Shown here in pieces: positions 25,027 through 35,101 of a stretch of 64,000 nt of DNA; within the stretch, counting starts at the first letter, position 1, and each line of letters opens with the position of its first letter. The notes beneath the pieces are model-generated. The model searched no databases. It was not told the origin of the DNA and saw only the letters and a program-made list of their open reading frames with translations. Source of the stretch: an uncultured Deefgea sp. (lineage in GTDB: Bacteria > Pseudomonadota > Gammaproteobacteria > Burkholderiales > Chitinibacteraceae); NCBI RefSeq assembly GCF_947072475.1, contig NZ_CAMTIA010000009.1, forward strand, positions 1 through 64,000, read 5' to 3'. The position numbers and the translations under genes are program-made.

Positions 25027-25507
25027 GGTTTTTCCAATAAGAAAACCCGCACCATATTTATTCACGAATTGTGATGATATGGCAGTTCTGAAGAAGGACA
25101 CATCATTTTTTCTTCGGATTTGAATGATGCTTGCGCACATATGATTTAAGATCTTGTGCGGCTCTGCTTGACTTATCACTCAGCATCGCCAGCCCTAAGC
25201 AAGGCAACTCGTAGCAAGTACGAGTGAAATGCAGATTTGGCAAACGCCAATTTGTAGTAGTTCGGTTACAGTTATGTACCACTACCAGTCCCTGAGAAGG
25301 ACACCTCGCAGCAACAACGAGGTAAGCACAGTTTTGCATTAGCAAACTGCAGCACTGATGACTCAAGCGAGCACAGTGACAGTCCCTAAGAAGGACGCTC
25401 CACAACGCTTGCGTTGCATATTGGTGGAGTAATCGTGCATGACCGCGATGGCATGCGCAGGAAATTGGTGTGTTTTCACATCATTTCTTCGCTTTGAAAA
25501 AAAGCGA
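25027..25507 (+). ncRNA. Highly structured RNA upstream of DUF3800 gene (DUF3800-motif-like)
   Basis: A 480-base region that can form a chain of about a dozen hairpins. Three copies of a 16-base box, A/B/C at 25084-25099, 25287-25302 and 25381-25396 (consensus AGTCCCTRAGAAGGAC), each fold as a GTCC/GGAC stem with a seven-base loop. Each is followed directly by a larger hairpin: CATCATT/AATGATG, CCTCG/CGAGG and CTCCAC/GTGGAG. Other stems are GGTTTT/AAAACC (25027-25047), CGCACA/TGTGCG (25134-25160), ACTCGTA/TACGAGT (25207-25225), GTAGT/ACTAC (25254-25285), CAGTTTTGC/GCAAACTG (25329-25349), CACTG/CAGTG (25353-25378), GTGCATG/CATGCGC (25435-25458), GGTGTG/CACATC (25467-25482) and TCGCTTT/AAAGCGA (25489-25507). 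Comparative work has described several structured RNA motifs upstream of DUF3800 genes. Ends and strand are inferred. Confidence 0.65.
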
Positions 25508-25545
25508 CTAGCTGCTTTCTAACGATTACTTTATGAGAACTCAAT

Positions 25546-26346
25546 ATGCACATCTGCTATATCGATGAAGCTGGCTGCCCAGGCTATTTGCCAGCAAATA
25601 ACACAGAAATTCAACCTGCCCTTATCATCGCTGGCCTTGCTCTACCGAAAGAGGCTTTAGATTCGATTGGTCGTCAATTTATCAAAATCAAACAGCTGTA
25701 TTTGTATGGCGAAACTAGGCCAAATTCCCGTCATCAAGATGCACTCAACGAGCTAAAAGGCGCTGATCTGCGGCGGGCAATTCGCGAAGGGAATAAATTA
25801 GACGCGGGCAAAGCACATAAACTCGCCCATCTACTTCTGGACACTTTGAACGCCCACGGCGCAGAACTGTATGGCCAAGTCATCATCAAAGTGCCTGATG
25901 ATAAGTTTAATGGCACCCAGCTATACGCAGATGCGATGATGCGAATCGCTAAAAATTATCATCAACTCTTGGATAAAGAATTGAGTGATGGCCTGATCGT
26001 AGCCGACTTTAGGGGCACAGAAATCAATGGCAAAGTTGCACAACCTATTTCTTTAGCCATGTGGGAGCAGAAAAACACATTTCCACGCTTCCACCTACCG
26101 CCCACTTTTGGCAATAGCAATAGTCATGTGGGGCTACAAATCGCAGACATTATCATCTCTACATTACTGATGCCTTTAGCTCTCGCCAAATTCGGAGAAC
26201 ATATTCCAGAGAGCAAGCACAAGAAAAATGATGATTTACTGCATTTCAAACGCTATGCAAAACGACTGAAAACGCTTTGCCGCAACGGAACAAGCCTAGT
26301 TGCCATCAGAAGCAACCAAGCAAACCATGCAATCAACTTCCTGTAA
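25546..26346 (+). CDS. DUF3800 protein (RNase H-like fold)
   Basis: A 266-residue DUF3800 protein. Spread acidic residues that could bind metal are D7 and E8 (CYIDEAG), D154 (IVADFRG) and D201 (GLQIADII), the arrangement expected for an RNase H-like nuclease core. The family is common on mobile elements and near defence genes, with no settled function. It starts at the ATG directly after the structured RNA region, so the RNA may be its 5' leader or a separate partner. No toxin-antitoxin partner protein is adjacent. Confidence 0.85.
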   Translation: MHICYIDEAGCPGYLPANNTEIQPALIIAGLALPKEALDSIGRQFIKIKQLYLYGETRPNSRHQDALNELKGADLRRAIREGNKLDAGKAHKLAHLLLDTLNAHGAELYGQVIIKVPDDKFNGTQLYADAMMRIAKNYHQLLDKELSDGLIVADFRGTEINGKVAQPISLAMWEQKNTFPRFHLPPTFGNSNSHVGLQIADIIISTLLMPLALAKFGEHIPESKHKKNDDLLHFKRYAKRLKTLCRNGTSLVAIRSNQANHAINFL

Positions 26347-26404
26347 AATTGGACAGGTACTACAGAAATTTCACAAATGATTTCGTATAAAACGGCGAAA
26401 TAAA

Positions 26405-26898
26405 ATGGGTGGAATTGGCAGTGGCTGGCACTCACACAGCGGAAAAGCTAAAACACAAAACTATCGTTATGTGGATATACGCCGTTGGCAACGTGATGGA
26501 CTACTCACAGGGAGTGGCTTTGATTGGTCTTGGACTCGCAACGCTGAACGTATAGCCAGCATCTCAGCCATCGTTGCAGAGAACGCGATTACACTGCAAT
26601 ACCGCATCAAGCGCGATGGGGAATGGCAAGACGTAAATTGCAAAATAAGACTAGGCACTTCGGCCTGCAATTTAGGCGAGCAAACACAGTTAGGAAGAAA
26701 TTAGGCCTGCCAGCGGGCTACATGAACGGCTAAGGCGGTAAGCCCAAAGGCATGCACTGGAAAACCTATAATCGACTCTATCAAGAACAAGCACAGCAAT
26801 CAGCACAGGCCTTTAATCACCTTGAAGCAAGGATGGGGGTCCTACGCAAAGGAATGGAGAAAATAACAAGGCGGATGGAAAGCAGAGGAAAAACTTAA
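26405..26898 (+). pseudogene. Broken MGGIGSG-family element protein
   Basis: The first part (26405-26704, 99 codons) begins MGGIGSGWHSHSGK and continues with RYVDIRRWQRDGLLT and the EWQDVNCKIRL strand, as in a widespread mobile-element protein that normally continues into a Cys-rich zinc ribbon. The zinc ribbon is missing. A second frame (about 26690-26898) holds the remains of the C-terminus (RRKLGLPAGYMNG, stop, GGKPKGMHWKTYNRLYQEQ...). The gene has therefore lost its middle and acquired a stop. Confidence 0.75.
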
Positions 26899-26970
26899 AT
26901 CGAGCATTACTGGCTCACCCTAGCTCACGCCAAGTGCAACCATAAACGCACAGAATTGGCACAAAGAAAA

Positions 26971-27002
26971 AATGGGTTACAGCCGTAAAGCTGTAACCCA
27001 TT
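26971..27002 (-). terminator. Terminator after tRNA-Pro
   Basis: AATGGGTTACAGC (26971-26983) and GCTGTAACCCATT (26990-27002) form a perfect 13-bp stem with a six-base loop. On the minus strand it is followed by a T-run (26965-26972), just past the tRNA 3' end. Confidence 0.9.
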
Positions 27003-27010
27003 GATTTGAT

Positions 27011-27087
27011 TGGTCGGAATAGCGGGATTCGAACTCGCGACCCCTTGGACCCCATCCAAGTGCGCTACCAGGCTGCGCTATATTCCG
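27011..27087 (-). tRNA. tRNA-Pro(GGG)
   Basis: A 77-base cloverleaf with encoded CCA on the minus strand. Acceptor CGGAATA/TATTCCG, D arm GCGC...GCGC, anticodon stem CTTGG/CCAAG with loop ATGGGGT (anticodon GGG) and T arm GCGAG-TTCGAAT-CCCGC are all intact. It lies at the right edge of the decayed integrative element and is a plausible former attachment site, though no duplicated 3' end is visible on the other side. Confidence 0.95.
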
Positions 27088-27114
27088 AGAGGCCGTATAT
27101 TAACCCAAACAAAC

Positions 27115-27483
27115 TTACTGTTCAAGCCATGCCAGCAAATCCTCTAACTCATGGCGAACTTCGGTCAAACTGACTTCACCACGACCGTAGTCGCCAACTT
27201 CAACCATCGACACACCCAATTGATTACGCGCCCCACTAATGGTAAATCCTTGCTCATACAGCAAAGAGCGAATTCGGCGAATTAGCAGCACTTCGTGATG
27301 CTGATAGTAGCGTCGATTACCACGCCGTTTTACCGGCTTAAGTTGCGTAAACTCTTGCTCCCAATACCGCAAAACATGGGGTTTTACACCACATAATTCG
27401 CTAACTTCACCAATGGTGAAGTAGCGCTTTGCTGGGATTGATGGCAAATCACTGGTTGGAATAACGCTGCTGGAGCTTTGCAT
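27115..27483 (-). CDS. MerR-family transcriptional regulator next to ihfA
   Basis: A 122-residue protein with the MerR winged-helix signature [25 protein letters not shown]...[20 protein letters not shown] (about residues 20-85) and no cysteine-based metal-binding tail. The start overlaps the last 35 bases of ihfA. This ihfA-merR pair is a standard arrangement in Beta- and Gammaproteobacteria; its targets are not known from sequence. A short acidic C-terminus probably forms the dimer helix. Confidence 0.88.
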   Translation of the reverse strand: MQSSSSVIPTSDLPSIPAKRYFTIGEVSELCGVKPHVLRYWEQEFTQLKPVKRRGNRRYYQHHEVLLIRRIRSLLYEQGFTISGARNQLGVSMVEVGDYGRGEVSLTEVRHELEDLLAWLEQ

Positions 27484-27787
27484 AATGGATTTCGACCATT
27501 CCCTTCAGCTTTTGACTTGCATGAAATGTAACCACGCGCCGTGCAGAAATTGGGATTTCTTCACCGGTTTTAGGGTTACGTCCTGGACGCTGCGGTTTAT
27601 CACGAAGTTGGAAATTGCCAAAGCCAGATAATTTAACGGTATCGCCTTCTGATAATGAAGCACGGACTTCATCAAAAAAAGATTCCACCATATCTTTGGC
27701 TTCGCGCTTATTCAAACCCACCTTGTCGAATAACATATCGGCAAGGTCTGCTTTTGTCAGTGTTAATGTGCTTGTTTCGTACTGCAT
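27449..27787 (-). CDS. ihfA: Integration host factor subunit alpha
   Basis: A 112-residue DNA-bending protein of the HU/IHF family. It starts with the alpha-subunit pattern [27 protein letters not shown]. The [26 protein letters not shown] arm includes the intercalating Pro region, and [13 protein letters not shown] follows. I chose the ATG at 27787, which overlaps the pheT stop as TAATG. It forms a heterodimer with IHF beta and binds specific bent sites in promoters and attachment sites. Confidence 0.96.
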   Translation of the reverse strand: MQYETSTLTLTKADLADMLFDKVGLNKREAKDMVESFFDEVRASLSEGDTVKLSGFGNFQLRDKPQRPGRNPKTGEEIPISARRVVTFHASQKLKGMVEIHYAKLQQRYSNQ

Positions 27788-30141
27788 TATGCTCTCAAGA
27801 TCGCGCCGCATTCCTCTGCCTTCTGGAGTAATTTTGCTACTGCTATATCGATTTCTTCATCAGTCAAAGTTTTTAAAGTATCTTGCAGCAAGATTTTGAA
27901 TGCAAGACTCTTTTTACCATCTGGCAAACCTTTACCACGATAAACATCGAAAACTTCTACTGATGAAATAATCGGTGATTTTAAACTTTCAAATGCTAAC
28001 AACAAGGTGCCTGCAGCGAGGGACTCATCCATTAACAATGCCAAATCTCGGCGTACCACTTGAAATTTAGCAATCGGTTCTGCTTGCAACTTCGCCACTT
28101 GAGTCAATGCGGCAACCGAAAGCTCAAAAACAACCGGTGCAAAGGCCAAGCCATAGGACTGCACCCACTGCGGGTGTACTTCACCGAGCACACCAATTAC
28201 TTCGCCATCCAACACCACTTCAGCTGAACGACCAGGGTGAAGCGCAGGATGATTGACTCGACGATATTGAGCAACCCGTGGCGCAAGTAGTGCTTCCACA
28301 TCGGCTTTTATATCATAGAAATCAACACGTTCTTTGGCTACACCCCATTGCTCGGCAAAACGATTGCCCCATGCTAACGCAGCCATTCGTTCTGGTTGTT
28401 GATGTGCCGCAACGCCTTGAAAGACGCGAGCGAGTTCAAACAAACGAACACGGTCTTGTTTTCGATTTAAATTGTGTTGCAAACCGGCGACTAAACCACC
28501 AATCAAGGTTGAGCGCATCACGCTCATTTGGCTGGCAATTGGATTCATCAAGCGAATCGGTGCGCTATTTGCAGCGAAATCTGTTTCCCATTTTTCTTCC
28601 ACAAATGCGTAAGAAATGGTTTCTTGATAATTACGTGAAGCAAGAATTGATTTTAAAACATTCTTACTACGGCGATCACCCGCTTGCGGCAACATACTCA
28701 TCCGCGCTAGTGATGGGCTGACTGGGATATTGTCATAGCCAAAAACACGCGCCACTTCTTCGATCAAGTCTTCTTCAATTTCAATATCAAAGCGATACGA
28801 CGGCGGTGTTACGGTAATGACATCTGATGCCAATTCACATGCTAAACCAAGGCCTTGCAACATCGCCATAATTTCAGTTGCAGGCAAGCTAATACCGAGC
28901 ACTTTAGCCACACGGCTCACGCGCAATGCAACCGGTGTCCGCGCAGGCAAGGTGGTTAATTGCTCCGTCACTGGGCCAACTTGACCGCCACAAATATCGA
29001 CGACCAATTGCGTAGCACGCTCGAGCGCTTGACGCACATTGCCAAAATCAATGCCGCGCTCAAAACGGTGGCTCGAATCTGAAGAAAAGCCAAAACGACG
29101 CGCTTTACCGGCAATAACGTCTGGCGCAAAAAAGGCCGACTCTAAGAAAATATCTTGGGTGCTTTCGGTCACGCTCGACGCCAAACCGCCCATGATGCCG
29201 GCCAGTGCCAACACTTCACGATCATCAGCAATCACCAGCAAATCATCACTCAGCTTCAGTTCTTTTTCGTTCAGCAAGGTGATGGATTCACCGGCTTTAG
29301 CAAAGCGAACTTGCACGCCACCGGACAACTTAGCCGCGTCAAACGCGTGCATCGGTTGACCAAGCTCTAGCAAAACGTAATTTGTAATATCAACAATCGC
29401 CGAGATCGAACGAATACCCGAGCGCTCTAAGCGCTGCTTCATCCAGTCAGGTGTTGCCGCAGCTTGGTTGATGCCTTGAATAAGACGGCCCGCATAGCGT
29501 GGGCAAGCCTCGGCGGCGTTCAATGCAACGGCAATTGTGGCATCGGTATTAACCGCAGCTGTTTCAATGACAACAGGGCTTAAGCTTGCTTTAGTTAAAG
29601 CAGCAACTTCACGCGCAATACCACGAATTGATAAGCAATCAGTGCGATTCGGTGTGAGTTTTAAGGTCAACAAACGATCATCAAGCGCCAAAAATTCGCG
29701 AATCGGCATACCCACAGGGGCATCGCTCGGTAGCTCATATAAACCATCGATGTCCGAAGCAATACCCATCTCATCACCCGAGCACAACATGCCCGATGAT
29801 TCAATGCCGCGAACTTTGGCTTTTTTAATTTTAAAGTTGCCCGGCAATACCGCACCGATACGGGCACACGGCACTTTTAAGCCTGCGGCCACATTCGGTG
29901 CGCCACAAACGATTTGCAGTGGCTCAGCTTCACCCACATTGACGCTACATACATTTAAGCGATCGGCATCAGGATGCTTGCTTACACTCAGTACTTCTGC
30001 GACAAACACATCAGAAAATGCGGGTGCTGCGGCTTCATTTTCTTCGACTTCTAAACCTGCCATCGTCAACAAATGCGCAAGTTCGTCTGAATTAAGCGCT
30101 GGATTAACCCAGCTACGCAGCCATTGTTCTGAAAATTGCAT
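27787..30141 (-). CDS. pheT: Phenylalanine--tRNA ligase beta subunit
   Basis: A 784-residue subunit of the alpha2-beta2 synthetase, of normal length. The N-terminus carries the EMAP/OB-fold tRNA-binding domain (about 40-150, with [12 protein letters not shown]), then the B3/B4 editing domain, the B5 domain ([29 protein letters not shown]) and a C-terminal anticodon-binding domain with [14 protein letters not shown]. It follows pheS by 14 bases and overlaps ihfA. It corrects misactivated tyrosine and supports phenylalanine charging. Confidence 0.97.
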   Translation of the reverse strand: MQFSEQWLRSWVNPALNSDELAHLLTMAGLEVEENEAAAPAFSDVFVAEVLSVSKHPDADRLNVCSVNVGEAEPLQIVCGAPNVAAGLKVPCARIGAVLPGNFKIKKAKVRGIESSGMLCSGDEMGIASDIDGLYELPSDAPVGMPIREFLALDDRLLTLKLTPNRTDCLSIRGIAREVAALTKASLSPVVIETAAVNTDATIAVALNAAEACPRYAGRLIQGINQAAATPDWMKQRLERSGIRSISAIVDITNYVLLELGQPMHAFDAAKLSGGVQVRFAKAGESITLLNEKELKLSDDLLVIADDREVLALAGIMGGLASSVTESTQDIFLESAFFAPDVIAGKARRFGFSSDSSHRFERGIDFGNVRQALERATQLVVDICGGQVGPVTEQLTTLPARTPVALRVSRVAKVLGISLPATEIMAMLQGLGLACELASDVITVTPPSYRFDIEIEEDLIEEVARVFGYDNIPVSPSLARMSMLPQAGDRRSKNVLKSILASRNYQETISYAFVEEKWETDFAANSAPIRLMNPIASQMSVMRSTLIGGLVAGLQHNLNRKQDRVRLFELARVFQGVAAHQQPERMAALAWGNRFAEQWGVAKERVDFYDIKADVEALLAPRVAQYRRVNHPALHPGRSAEVVLDGEVIGVLGEVHPQWVQSYGLAFAPVVFELSVAALTQVAKLQAEPIAKFQVVRRDLALLMDESLAAGTLLLAFESLKSPIISSVEVFDVYRGKGLPDGKKSLAFKILLQDTLKTLTDEEIDIAVAKLLQKAEECGAILRA

Positions 30142-30155
30142 GATTGATGCTCCGC

Positions 30156-31154
<999 letters not shown>

Positions 31155-31246
31155 TTAGGCCCGATAAGTAGTGAGGAGAGAAAAAGCTAAACAAAATAGA
31201 CTACGCAGTCCATTAAATTTAATTTTTTCACGAAAAAACAGTGAAT

Positions 31247-31271
31247 AAAAAAGGGAGGCTGAAAGCCTCCC
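31247..31271 (-). terminator. Terminator between rplT and pheS
   Basis: GGGAGGCT (31253-31260) pairs with AGCCTCCC (31264-31271) around a three-base loop. The minus strand then runs into six T. It ends or attenuates transcription from the infC-rpmI-rplT genes before pheS. Confidence 0.85.
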
Positions 31272-31290
31272 TCATTACCGGCAGTACCGA

Positions 31291-31650
31291 TTAAGCAGTC
31301 AGGCTTGCTTTAGCTTGTTCAACAAACGCAGCAAAAGCTGGCTTGTCAAAGATTGCCATGTCGGCCAAAACTTTACGGTCAACTTCAATACCGGCTTTTT
31401 TCAAGCCATTCATGAAGCGGCTGTATGCCAGACCACACTCACGGGAAGCAGCGTTAATACGTGCAATCCAGAGTTGACGGAACTGACGTTTTTTCTGACG
31501 ACGATCACGGTATGCATATTGACCTGCCTTCATGACCGCTTGTTTAGCGACACGATAGACATTTTTACGACGACCACGATAGCCTTTAGCCAGGGCTAAG
31601 ACTTTCTTATGACGAGCTCGAGCGGTGACACCACGTTTAACGCGAGGCAT
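31291..31650 (-). CDS. rplT: Large ribosomal subunit protein bL20
   Basis: A 119-residue basic ribosomal protein with the conserved start [36 protein letters not shown] and the C-terminal globular part [39 protein letters not shown]. It is needed early in 50S assembly. In E. coli L20 also represses its own operon by binding the infC-rpmI mRNA; a candidate structure for this lies at 31960-32005. Confidence 0.97.
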   Translation of the reverse strand: MPRVKRGVTARARHKKVLALAKGYRGRRKNVYRVAKQAVMKAGQYAYRDRRQKKRQFRQLWIARINAASRECGLAYSRFMNGLKKAGIEVDRKVLADMAIFDKPAFAAFVEQAKASLTA

Positions 31651-31665
31651 AGTTTATCTCCTTGG

Positions 31666-31863
31666 TTAAGCGTATGGCAGCATTGCACGAACAGACTTCA
31701 TGTTCGACGCATCGACCATAGAAGTACCGCGCAATTGGCGTTTAGTTTTAGTCGTTTTCTTGGTCAAGATGTGGCGTTTGAAAGCGTGACTACGCTTTAC
31801 ACCACCACCGCCAAGTACTTTGAAGCGCTTTTTAGCACTACTCTTGGTTTTCATTTTAGGCAT
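31666..31863 (-). CDS. rpmI: Large ribosomal subunit protein bL35
   Basis: A 65-residue very basic ribosomal protein ([45 protein letters not shown]). It sits 15 bases before rplT and 149 bases after infC, in the standard order infC-rpmI-rplT. Confidence 0.97.
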   Translation of the reverse strand: MPKMKTKSSAKKRFKVLGGGGVKRSHAFKRHILTKKTTKTKRQLRGTSMVDASNMKSVRAMLPYA

Positions 31864-31959
31864 TACTTACTCCAACTAGCCTTAGCTCAAATGAGCTTAT
31901 TAGATTAGGCAAAAGGGCGTCTATTGTTGCCAATCGAACTTAATACCCGCCACCCCACC

Positions 31960-32005
31960 GCGACTACCAGCCAATAACTACATTGGCTTTAACAGGTGTA
32001 GTCGC
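31960..32005 (-). promoter_or_regulatory. Nested hairpin between infC and rpmI (candidate L20 operator)
   Basis: GCGACTAC (31960-31967) pairs perfectly with GTAGTCGC (31998-32005), enclosing a second stem AGCCAAT/ATTGGCT (31969-31975 with 31982-31988). It begins eight bases after the infC stop in the transcript. In E. coli, L20 controls rpmI-rplT by binding structured mRNA in this same interval; equivalence here is inferred from position. Confidence 0.45.
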
Positions 32006-32012
32006 CAACCCG

Positions 32013-32537
32013 TTATACTTTTTTCTTAGGTCCAAGCATCATCACCATCTGGCGACCTTCGAGCTTCGGATATTGCTCAACTACAGCCAATTCAGCCAAG
32101 TCAGCCTCAACTCGTTTGAGTTGTGCCATACCAATCTCTTGGTGAGCCATCTCACGACCACGGAAGCGTAAAGTAAATTTGCACTTGTCGCCTTCATTTA
32201 AGAAGCGAATTGCACCACGCAATTTAACTTGATAATCGTTTTCATCCGTGCTCGGGCGCAGCTTAATTTCTTTAACCTGTACCTGCTTTTGCTTGAGCTT
32301 GGCAGCGTGCTTTTTCTTAGCCTCTTCGTACCGGAATTTACCGTAATCCATCAATCGGCAAACCGGAGGCTGAGCATTCGGCGCGATCTCTACCAGATCT
32401 ACCTCTGCCTCTTCAGCCAGTTGAAGGGCTTGATTCAGGGAGACGATACCGAGTTGTTCGCCTTCCACACCTTGCAAACGAATTTCACGCGCGGTGATTT
32501 CACCATTAATACGCGGGCCTTTATCTTGAGCAGCTAT
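32013..32537 (-). CDS. infC: Translation initiation factor IF-3 (rare ATA start)
   Basis: A 174-residue IF-3 with the N-terminal domain ([17 protein letters not shown]...[10 protein letters not shown]) and the C-terminal ribosome-binding domain ([47 protein letters not shown]). Conserved residues begin upstream of any ATG, GTG or TTG that would make a full protein. The only well-placed start is ATA at 32537, eight bases after GGAG. A TTG at 32477 would remove 20 conserved residues. E. coli infC uses ATT, which lets IF-3 repress its own translation; ATA would serve the same purpose. Confidence 0.93.
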   Translation of the reverse strand: MAAQDKGPRINGEITAREIRLQGVEGEQLGIVSLNQALQLAEEAEVDLVEIAPNAQPPVCRLMDYGKFRYEEAKKKHAAKLKQKQVQVKEIKLRPSTDENDYQVKLRGAIRFLNEGDKCKFTLRFRGREMAHQEIGMAQLKRVEADLAELAVVEQYPKLEGRQMVMMLGPKKKV

Positions 32538-32585
32538 TGTTATTACTCCAAGTCATTCAAAAACAAAACCGTGCACCTGCAAGCG

Positions 32586-34496
32586 TTAAACCTTAGGCAA
32601 ATCAGCTTTTACCAGCGCAATCAGCGCTTCCACTGTCATTTGCCCTAAGTCTTCACCACTGCGGTTACGCACGGCCACCAAACCTGCTTCACGTTCCTTA
32701 TCCCCTACAATGAGCTGATAAGGAAGACGTTGCAAGCTATGTTCGCGGATTTTATAGGTAATCTTCTCATTTCTCAAGTCCACTGATGCACGAAGTCCGT
32801 TTTGATTCAATAAATCAGCCGTTTTTTGCGCATATTCACGTTGCGACTCAGAAATATTCATCACTACCAGCTGCACAGGCGCTAACCAAGCCGGAAATGC
32901 ACCAGCATGGTTTTCGATCAAGATACCAATAAAACGCTCTAAAGAGCCCAGCACCGCGCGATGCAACATAATCGGGTGATGCTTGGCGTTATCCTCACCA
33001 ACATACTCAGCACCTAAACGCTCTGGCAAATTAGGGTCGATCTGCAAAGTACCACATTGCCACAGCCGGCCCAAGCAATCCTTTAATGTAAATTCAATCT
33101 TAGGACCATAAAAAGCACCCTCACCTGGCAAGTACTCAAAGTCCAAGCCCTTTGAATCTAAAGCGGCAGCCAAAGCGGCCTCCGCGCGATCCCAAGATGC
33201 CTCAGTACCAATGCGTTTTTCAGGTCGAGTTGAAAGTTTAACCAAAATATCATCAAAGCCAAAATCGGCATAAACCTCTTTAAGCAAATCAATAAATGCG
33301 GCCGCCTCTTGCTGAACTTGATCTTCAGTACAGAAAATGTGCGCATCATCTTGCACAAAGCCACGCACCCGCATAATCCCATGTAAAGAACCCGATGGCT
33401 CATTACGGTGACAAGAGCCAAATTCAGCATAACGCAACGGCAAATCACGGTATGAACGCAAACCTTGATTAAAGACTTGTACGTGCCCCGGGCAATTCAT
33501 CGGTTTAATCGCGTAGTCGCGCTTTTCAGACTCGGTAGTAAACATCCCGTCGTGATAGTTTTCCCAATGCCCTGATTTTTCCCACAACGTACGATCCATC
33601 ACCATCGGCGTACGAATTTCCTGATAGCCATGGCGATTTAATTTGGCACGCATGTACTGCTCAATAATTTGCCAAAGCGTCCAGCCCTTAGGATGCCAAA
33701 AGACCATGCCCGGTGCTTCATCTTGCATATGAAACAAATCAAGCTGCTTGCCTAATTTACGGTGATCACGCTTTTCAGCCTCTTCGAGCATATGAAGGTA
33801 TTGCGCTAGATCTTCCTTCTTAGCAAACGCAGTGCCATATACCCGGGTTAGCATTTCATTTTTACTATCACCGCGCCAATAAGCGCCGGCCACTTTCATC
33901 AACTTAAATACTTTGAGCTTTCCAGTTGATGGCACGTGAGGTCCACGGCAAAGGTCAGTAAAATCCCCCTCGCGATACAAGCTCAACACTTGATCTGCAG
34001 GAATAGATTCAATAATTTCAGCCTTGTAGTTTTCGCCAATGCCTTTGAAATACGTAATCGCGTCATCGCGACTTAATTCATAGCGCTCAACTTGAATATC
34101 TTTTTTGACCAGCTCGGTCATTTTCTTTTCAATCGCCGCTAAATCATCCAGTGTAAACGGACGCTCATAAGCGAAATCATAATAAAAACCATTTTCAATC
34201 ACTGGACCAATCGTGACTTGTGCTGTTGGATAGAGCTGCTTAACGGCGTAGGCCAACAAATGCGCAGTCGAGTGACGAATCACATCAAGCCCTTCTGCAT
34301 CTTTATCTGTAATGATATGCAGTGAAGCATCTTGTTCCATCACATAACGCGTATCAACTAACTGGCCATTCACCTTGCCAGCGAGTGCGGCACGAGCCAA
34401 GCCCGGGGAAATGCTATGGGCCACATCATATACAGAAACTGCATCATCATATTGACGCACTGAACCATCAGGAAGTGTAATCGCTGGCATATTCAT
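32586..34496 (-). CDS. thrS: Threonine--tRNA ligase
   Basis: A 636-residue class II synthetase of full length. It has a TGS domain (about 1-62), an editing domain with the [16 protein letters not shown] zinc-type motif, the catalytic domain with [17 protein letters not shown] (motif 2 region) and [17 protein letters not shown] (motif 3), and a C-terminal anticodon-binding domain ([18 protein letters not shown]...). It is the first gene of the thrS-infC-rpmI-rplT-pheST block on the minus strand. Confidence 0.98.
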   Translation of the reverse strand: MNMPAITLPDGSVRQYDDAVSVYDVAHSISPGLARAALAGKVNGQLVDTRYVMEQDASLHIITDKDAEGLDVIRHSTAHLLAYAVKQLYPTAQVTIGPVIENGFYYDFAYERPFTLDDLAAIEKKMTELVKKDIQVERYELSRDDAITYFKGIGENYKAEIIESIPADQVLSLYREGDFTDLCRGPHVPSTGKLKVFKLMKVAGAYWRGDSKNEMLTRVYGTAFAKKEDLAQYLHMLEEAEKRDHRKLGKQLDLFHMQDEAPGMVFWHPKGWTLWQIIEQYMRAKLNRHGYQEIRTPMVMDRTLWEKSGHWENYHDGMFTTESEKRDYAIKPMNCPGHVQVFNQGLRSYRDLPLRYAEFGSCHRNEPSGSLHGIMRVRGFVQDDAHIFCTEDQVQQEAAAFIDLLKEVYADFGFDDILVKLSTRPEKRIGTEASWDRAEAALAAALDSKGLDFEYLPGEGAFYGPKIEFTLKDCLGRLWQCGTLQIDPNLPERLGAEYVGEDNAKHHPIMLHRAVLGSLERFIGILIENHAGAFPAWLAPVQLVVMNISESQREYAQKTADLLNQNGLRASVDLRNEKITYKIREHSLQRLPYQLIVGDKEREAGLVAVRNRSGEDLGQMTVEALIALVKADLPKV

Positions 34497-34552
34497 CGCC
34501 TAAATCAGTTACTCGGCAAGCCGAGACAATATTTACTCAAAAAAACCAAAAA

Positions 34553-34577
34553 AAAAGTGCGGCCTAGCCGCACTTTT
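34553..34577 (-). terminator. Terminator after tRNA-Val
   Basis: AAAAGTGCGGC (34553-34563) and GCCGCACTTTT (34567-34577) form an 11-bp stem with a three-base loop. It lies between the tRNA-Val 3' end and thrS, and the minus strand continues into T residues. Confidence 0.85.
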
Positions 34578-34657
34578 ATATCCAATCTATGTACGGCTAC
34601 CCCAAAATACACCCGGGTATCGTAGTAACGAATTGCATAGATTTGATCTCGAATTAT

Positions 34658-34734
34658 TGGTAGGCACGATTGGATTCGAACCAACTACCTCTTCCATGTC
34701 AAGGAAGCGCTCTAACCAGATGAGCTACGCGCCT
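34658..34734 (-). tRNA. tRNA-Val(GAC)
   Basis: A 77-base cloverleaf with encoded CCA. Acceptor AGGCGCG/CGTGCCT has one G-T pair. The D arm is GCTC...GAGC, the anticodon stem CTTCC/GGAAG with loop TTGACAT (anticodon GAC), and the T arm GTTGG-TTCGAAT-CCAAT. It lies between the nuo operon end and thrS, on the same strand. Confidence 0.95.
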
Positions 34735-34797
34735 AAAGAAGCAACATAATAAATATCATTTAACGTTTTGGCAAGCAAAGAACCACATTATTTATGA

Positions 34798-35097
34798 CTA
34801 AATGCCTGGTTTTCGCCAAAAATAACGCCAAACAAAGCCCGGCCAAGCAAAAACCACAAACAGCGCAAAGGTACTCACATAAAACGGCCAGTTTTGTGAG
34901 TGAACCGAGCTGACACGTGATTCTAAAAGATAAGCGACCCCAGCCAATAACACATAAAAGACGCTAAGCTCTAATAGACGCCAGCCAAAGGATTTGGCCT
35001 CAGCCTTAAATTTCCAAAAAAAGAACCCTTTTTCAGAGAAAAAAGGCAGGTTAGCCGCCAAAGCAGCCAACCCAACAATTAACAAGAAGTTTTGCAT
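34798..35097 (-). CDS. DUF2818 membrane protein following nuoN
   Basis: A 99-residue protein with three predicted membrane helices (about 3-20, 40-62, 70-90) and a basic C-terminus (WRYFWRKPGI). It matches the DUF2818 family, which follows nuoN in many Betaproteobacteria. I chose the ATG at 35097, four bases after the nuoN stop; the longer frame overlaps nuoN. Its association with Complex I is by position only. Confidence 0.88.
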   Translation of the reverse strand: MQNFLLIVGLAALAANLPFFSEKGFFFWKFKAEAKSFGWRLLELSVFYVLLAGVAYLLESRVSSVHSQNWPFYVSTFALFVVFAWPGFVWRYFWRKPGI

Positions 35098-35101
35098 TGC
35101 A

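Noticed and set aside
25084-25396. A CRISPR array
   Set aside because: Only three short boxes with irregular spacing (203 and 94 bases), each forming part of a larger RNA fold, and no cas genes.
25103-25405. A 100-codon minus-strand open frame across the DUF3800 leader
   Set aside because: It is Cys/His/Ser-rich without recognisable features, and the strong hairpin series explains the sequence better.
32229-32648. A 139-codon plus-strand open frame over infC and the thrS end
   Set aside because: It is antisense to infC and thrS, both of which are clearly conserved.
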